Shown in pieces: positions 40,373-42,945 of a stretch of 42,945 nt of DNA. Position 1 is the stretch's first letter. Every line of letters starts with the position of its first letter. Position numbers and translations under genes: made by a program. The notes below the pieces were generated by a model. That model had not been told where the DNA came from and ran no database searches. It saw nothing but the letters and a program-made list of their open reading frames with translations. Source of the stretch: an uncultured Eubacteriales bacterium (GTDB lineage Bacteria; Bacillota; Clostridia; Christensenellales; Aristaeellaceae); contig CADBVG010000037.1 of assembly GCA_902798105.1 (NCBI GenBank), forward strand, positions 1 to 42,945, written 5' to 3'.

Positions 40373-41560
40373 ATGGTCGGCAGCAAGTATCTTTCCGAAC
40401 TGGTTACACCCGACATGCTGGTTCGGGACAAGTTAAACATCGTCAAGGCTCCCACCGGCAGCGGAAAGACCTACTTCGCGCTGACCGCCATCCCCGCGAC
40501 CCTGGGGGAAGATGCCGCCTATAAGGTTGTCTATCTGATCGATACCATCAACGGAAGGGAGCAGTTGCTTCAAAACTACAACACGACCAATTATTCCAAG
40601 CTGTGGGACGCCATAGCAACCGATGAAATCCTGTATTGGGAGAGCATGGATAAATCCATCGTAGTCATCACTTACGCCAAGTTCGGCAAGCTGATTGAGC
40701 ATCGTCCCGACTTCCATACCCATTTCAAATACATCATCTGCGACGAATTGCCCAGCCTGATAAAGTATCAGTATTTCGAGAAACGGCCCAACCTCTCCAC
40801 GATTGCCCTTCATGGCCTGGAAGATGCCGTCCGCAACGGCCAGACCAAAGTGGTTGCCCTGACCGCAACGCCCAACCAGATAGAGGGCAACTTCGAGGCA
40901 CCGATCTACACCGTCCCCTTCGACAGCAAAGAACTGATCCGCTATTCTGTTGGCGAGGTAAAGAAATACACCAACTTGGACTATCTCATTACGCAACTGG
41001 ACACAAGCAAAACTGGTTTGTGCTATGTAAGCCGCGTAACGAAGATGAAGGAACTGGAAGAAAAAGCCCGCGCCCATGGCTTCAACCCCATCTCCATTTG
41101 GAGCATCAGGAATACCGACCACATTATGATCGAAGAACAGCTTGCCGCCCGCGACAGCATCTTAAAGGATTTCATCATCCCGCCGCAGTATAACTTCCTG
41201 ATTATCAACGCGGCCAGTGAAACGAGTTTGAAAATCAAATCGCCTGTTGATTTTGTCATCGTTCATAATAATGATATTGATACTCAAAAACAGGTCCGTG
41301 GCCGTGTAAACCATGATATTTCAACGATCTACATTCCCGATTTTGATTTTTCTTCTATTGAAGTCCCAGATGCGTTCCTGAATGATCTGTTGTTCAAGTC
41401 TGACAGAGATAAGTTGTGTGAAATCCTGAACCTGCGGGATGAAAATGGCCGGTTATACAAATGGCCGACAGTCAGCAGAGCATTACAACAGGCAGGGTAT
41501 AAAGTCGAGCCTGGCCGTCGCAATGATTTTCGCGGGTATGTCATCACACTACCTGAATGA
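40373..41560 (+). CDS. SF2 DEAD/DEAH-type helicase of the mobile element
   Basis: A 395-residue helicase-like ATPase. It has Walker A APTGSGKT (25-32), the DE of motif II in IICDELPS near 122, motif III LTATP near 164, and a motif VI relative QVRGRVNHD near 307 where QxxGRxxR is usual. It is compact, with no accessory domain, and probably acts in element replication or transfer. AGGAG lies 9 nt before the ATG. It follows paralogue 3 by 40 bp without its own 55-nt unit, so it likely shares that transcript. Confidence 0.85.
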   Translation: MVGSKYLSELVTPDMLVRDKLNIVKAPTGSGKTYFALTAIPATLGEDAAYKVVYLIDTINGREQLLQNYNTTNYSKLWDAIATDEILYWESMDKSIVVITYAKFGKLIEHRPDFHTHFKYIICDELPSLIKYQYFEKRPNLSTIALHGLEDAVRNGQTKVVALTATPNQIEGNFEAPIYTVPFDSKELIRYSVGEVKKYTNLDYLITQLDTSKTGLCYVSRVTKMKELEEKARAHGFNPISIWSIRNTDHIMIEEQLAARDSILKDFIIPPQYNFLIINAASETSLKIKSPVDFVIVHNNDIDTQKQVRGRVNHDISTIYIPDFDFSSIEVPDAFLNDLLFKSDRDKLCEILNLRDENGRLYKWPTVSRALQQAGYKVEPGRRNDFRGYVITLPE

Positions 41561-41575
41561 AATATCGGTTACATA

Positions 41576-41606
41576 ACAAAAATGGCCGGACGGCCATTTT
41601 TGTTTG
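41576..41606 (+). terminator. Terminator after the helicase gene
   Basis: ACAAAAATGGCC pairs with GGCCATTTTTGT around a tiny loop and is followed by TTGT. It ends the paralogue/helicase transcript. Confidence 0.75.
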
Positions 41607-41650
41607 TAACCTTTAAGGATACCTACAATTTTGGCAGTTTATTTATACTG

Positions 41651-41677
41651 GGAGAGCCTAAATGCTCTTCTTTTTTT
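41651..41677 (+). terminator. Second rightward terminator
   Basis: GGAGAGC/GCTCTTC (7 bp, one G-U, 6-nt loop) followed by seven T residues, 45 bases after the first terminator. Nothing coding lies between; it may back up the first or end a short RNA. Confidence 0.6.
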
Positions 41678-41703
41678 ATTCCCTGCCGCCGCAGGTGGTT
41701 CCG

Positions 41704-41892
41704 TTATTCTACTTCCACATTCTCAACCCCGTGCTTCAAGAGCAGGTTGATAAGTTCATTCCTGGAGTAGTTGGTGTCTGCGGCCAACTTGTCCAGTGCT
41801 TCGAGGGTGTCTTCCTTGATGCGCACTGATATGACTTTGTAGCCATCTTCGCCACGGCGCTTGATTTTGAGGGTATTATTAGACATAGGCAC
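41704..41892 (-). CDS. Ribbon-helix-helix (CopG/Arc-type) DNA-binding protein
   Basis: A 62-residue protein (60 if the inner ATG at 41886 is used). The basic N-terminal strand (GYKVISVRIKEDTLEAL) and the two helices (DKLAADTNYSRNELINLLLK) match the RHH fold, a small dimeric repressor. The GTG at 41892 lies 6 nt after AAAGG and is slightly better placed than ATG 41886. It is divergent from the strong promoter at 41924, so it may repress the rightward genes or control element copy or excision. It has no adjacent toxin. Confidence 0.8.
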   Translation of the reverse strand: MPMSNNTLKIKRRGEDGYKVISVRIKEDTLEALDKLAADTNYSRNELINLLLKHGVENVEVE

Positions 41893-41923
41893 ACCAAACC
41901 TTTCTTAACACTATTATTATATA

Positions 41924-41953
41924 TTGACAGATGACTTTCTGATATGCTATAAT
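41924..41953 (+). promoter_or_regulatory. Strong promoter for the right-end genes
   Basis: TTGACA, 18 bp, TATAAT, about 75 bp before the first start. The DNA around it is very AT-rich compared with the rest of the window. Confidence 0.7.
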
Positions 41954-42027
41954 TCGAAATGTAAATCAATATCAAAAAATATTATATTCTAATATTATGT
42001 ATATGTGCGATGAAGGGGGTGGTAAGA

Positions 42028-42234
42028 TTGATTGAGAAACAATTCAGGGCAAATATCCAGACAGGGACCATTCACTATCTTGGAGCGTGTTGTTCGCAAG
42101 CCACAAAGATAAAGAATGGGAATTGGCAGGATTATTACAGCCTTGTGGAAGCTGAAAGTGAGTTGCGGAACCGCGAGAAATCATTTAAGCTGTGTAAGCG
42201 TTGTAGTTGGCCAAAAGATAAGAAGGAGGATTAA
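42028..42234 (+). CDS. Small Cys-containing protein, unknown
   Basis: A 68-residue protein when started at TTG 42028, which lies 8 nt after AAGGGGG; an in-frame ATG at 42010 lacks a ribosome-binding site. It contains a CC pair (LGACCSQA) and a CxxC (KLCKRCSWP) that could bind zinc, and a charged C-terminus. I recognise no family. It precedes a secreted protein gene by four bases. Confidence 0.55.
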   Translation: MIEKQFRANIQTGTIHYLGACCSQATKIKNGNWQDYYSLVEAESELRNREKSFKLCKRCSWPKDKKED

Positions 42235-42238
42235 GACA

Positions 42239-42859
42239 ATGAAGAAGCTGCTTTGCGTTATAATGGCTGCCCTTATGTTGATGGGAACCGCATTTGCGGA
42301 AGAGGAATTTACCCTTCATAACGGAACCAAATTTGGTATGACGACGGAAGAAGTAAGTGAAATGGAGAGTAGTAACGGAAACTATTTTAATGATAATGGT
42401 TATGGTTCTTTAGTTAGTACTCATAATACCGTTGCAGGTCAGCCTAACACTACAATAAGCTATGTGTTCCGCGACGGAAAACTATTTAGTATGCAATATG
42501 AGTTCGAATTTGATAATGATGACTATACATCACAATACAACACTATAGAAGAAGGGTTGATTAAGAAATATGGCGAAACAACCTATAATTCTATTAGTTC
42601 AATAGTATTACCAATCGACAACGGTCATGATCCAACCATGATGCCACATATGGACAAAATCATTAACAGGTATAGCCCATTATATGGAGATGTTAAAGAT
42701 TACGAAACATCAAATGGCATGTGGAGCCAGAGAATAGTATTCCTTGAAACAGGAGAGGCTGCTTATATTATTCATACTGCTTGGACATATACAAGTTATA
42801 CCGGTGCAGGAGATACTATTGATACAGTTGCAAAAAACCATATATTAGAATGGTGTTAG
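42239..42859 (+). CDS. AT-rich secreted protein, unknown
   Basis: A 206-residue protein with a clear signal peptide (MKKLLCVIMAALMLMGTAFA, then EEE) and a soluble mature part rich in Tyr, Asn, Ser and Thr. The start GTKFGMTTEEV and the YVFRDGKLFSMQYEF strand suggest a small beta-rich fold. AAGGAGG lies 8 nt before the ATG. Base composition and codon use (many A/T third positions) differ sharply from genes left of 37 kb, consistent with recent acquisition within the element. Confidence 0.7.
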   Translation: MKKLLCVIMAALMLMGTAFAEEEFTLHNGTKFGMTTEEVSEMESSNGNYFNDNGYGSLVSTHNTVAGQPNTTISYVFRDGKLFSMQYEFEFDNDDYTSQYNTIEEGLIKKYGETTYNSISSIVLPIDNGHDPTMMPHMDKIINRYSPLYGDVKDYETSNGMWSQRIVFLETGEAAYIIHTAWTYTSYTGAGDTIDTVAKNHILEWC

Positions 42860-42874
42860 TCAGGAAATGGGGTG

Positions 42875-42937
42875 ATGAAGCCCAAGCCGTCTTACAAGGC
42901 CAAAAGACCAGAGGAGACGGTATTCCTGATGGAGTAG
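42875..42937 (+). other. Possible 20-codon ORF at the right edge
   Basis: ATG to TAG encodes 20 residues (MKPKPSYKAKRP then EETVFLME), with GGAAATGGGG upstream. It is too short to judge; it could be a small peptide of the mobile element or chance. Confidence 0.2.
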
Positions 42938-42945
42938 AAACGGTC

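Noticed and set aside
41704-42234. Toxin-antitoxin pair (RHH protein plus small Cys-containing protein)
   Set aside because: The genes are divergent and 130 bp apart, and the small protein shows no toxin motif. A TA pair would normally be co-directional and overlapping.

Overview
The window reads as a chromosomal segment of a fairly GC-rich, Gram-positive Firmicute, most likely an uncultured member of the Clostridia (Christensenellales-like gut lineages come to mind). The evidence is the set of gene families: a T-box leader, LytR-CpsA-Psr and PrsA-like envelope proteins, LplB/YtcP-type sugar permeases with a DUF3502-type lipoprotein, strong SD sequences, and vegetative promoters close to TTGACA-17-TATAAT. 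The lineage is inference; no rRNA or marker gene is present.

Layout. (1) 1-5.9 kb: a tandem hairpin repeat, then a tightly overlapping operon for carbohydrate uptake (solute-binding lipoprotein, a fused exporter-type ABC protein with an unusual N-terminus, two permeases). (2) 5.9-8.4 kb: a decay zone with a truncated transposase, a frameshifted flavodoxin tail and a frameshifted EamA exporter. (3) 8.4-11.1 kb: a secreted two-repeat protein divergent from a LysR regulator, then a kinase-remnant/GNAT fusion. (4) 11.1-15.3 kb: a strong promoter and a T-box leader whose apparent specifier is TGG (Trp), followed by an L-2-hydroxyacid dehydrogenase and a TrpXYZ-type ABC importer. (5) 15.5-15.85 kb: tRNA-Pro, -Glu, -Met, -Asp. 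(6) 15.9-19.6 kb: a glycerate module (GntP permease, glycerate kinase, divergent CdaR regulator with a large palindrome between them). (7) 19.7-30.4 kb: envelope and housekeeping genes (parvulin foldase, two-component system, LCP protein, HAD phosphatase, MreB-like ATPase, YgjP-type metallopeptidase, M18 aminopeptidase, diguanylate cyclase), with dispersed palindromes between them. (8) 30.6-37.0 kb: a compact type IV filament-like locus: transglutaminase, GspF/PilC, four small membrane-anchored pilin-like proteins, PilT ATPase, an HPt protein and a BTAD regulator ending in a degenerate GGDEF-like domain. (9) 37.1-42.9 kb: tRNA-Thr followed by a mobile element: tyrosine integrase, 16-bp iterated repeats, three tandem paralogous genes each preceded by the same 55-nt promoter/leader unit, an SF2 helicase, a ribbon-helix-helix protein and two AT-rich genes at the right edge.

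The most original observations are the Trp T-box operon that couples a 2-hydroxyacid dehydrogenase (with Arg, not Gln, at the classical specificity position) to tryptophan import; the reduced type IV filament cluster that ends in HPt and BTAD/GGDEF-like regulators; and the mobile element's triplicated gene plus triplicated promoter, in which the third copy lacks any ordinary start codon.
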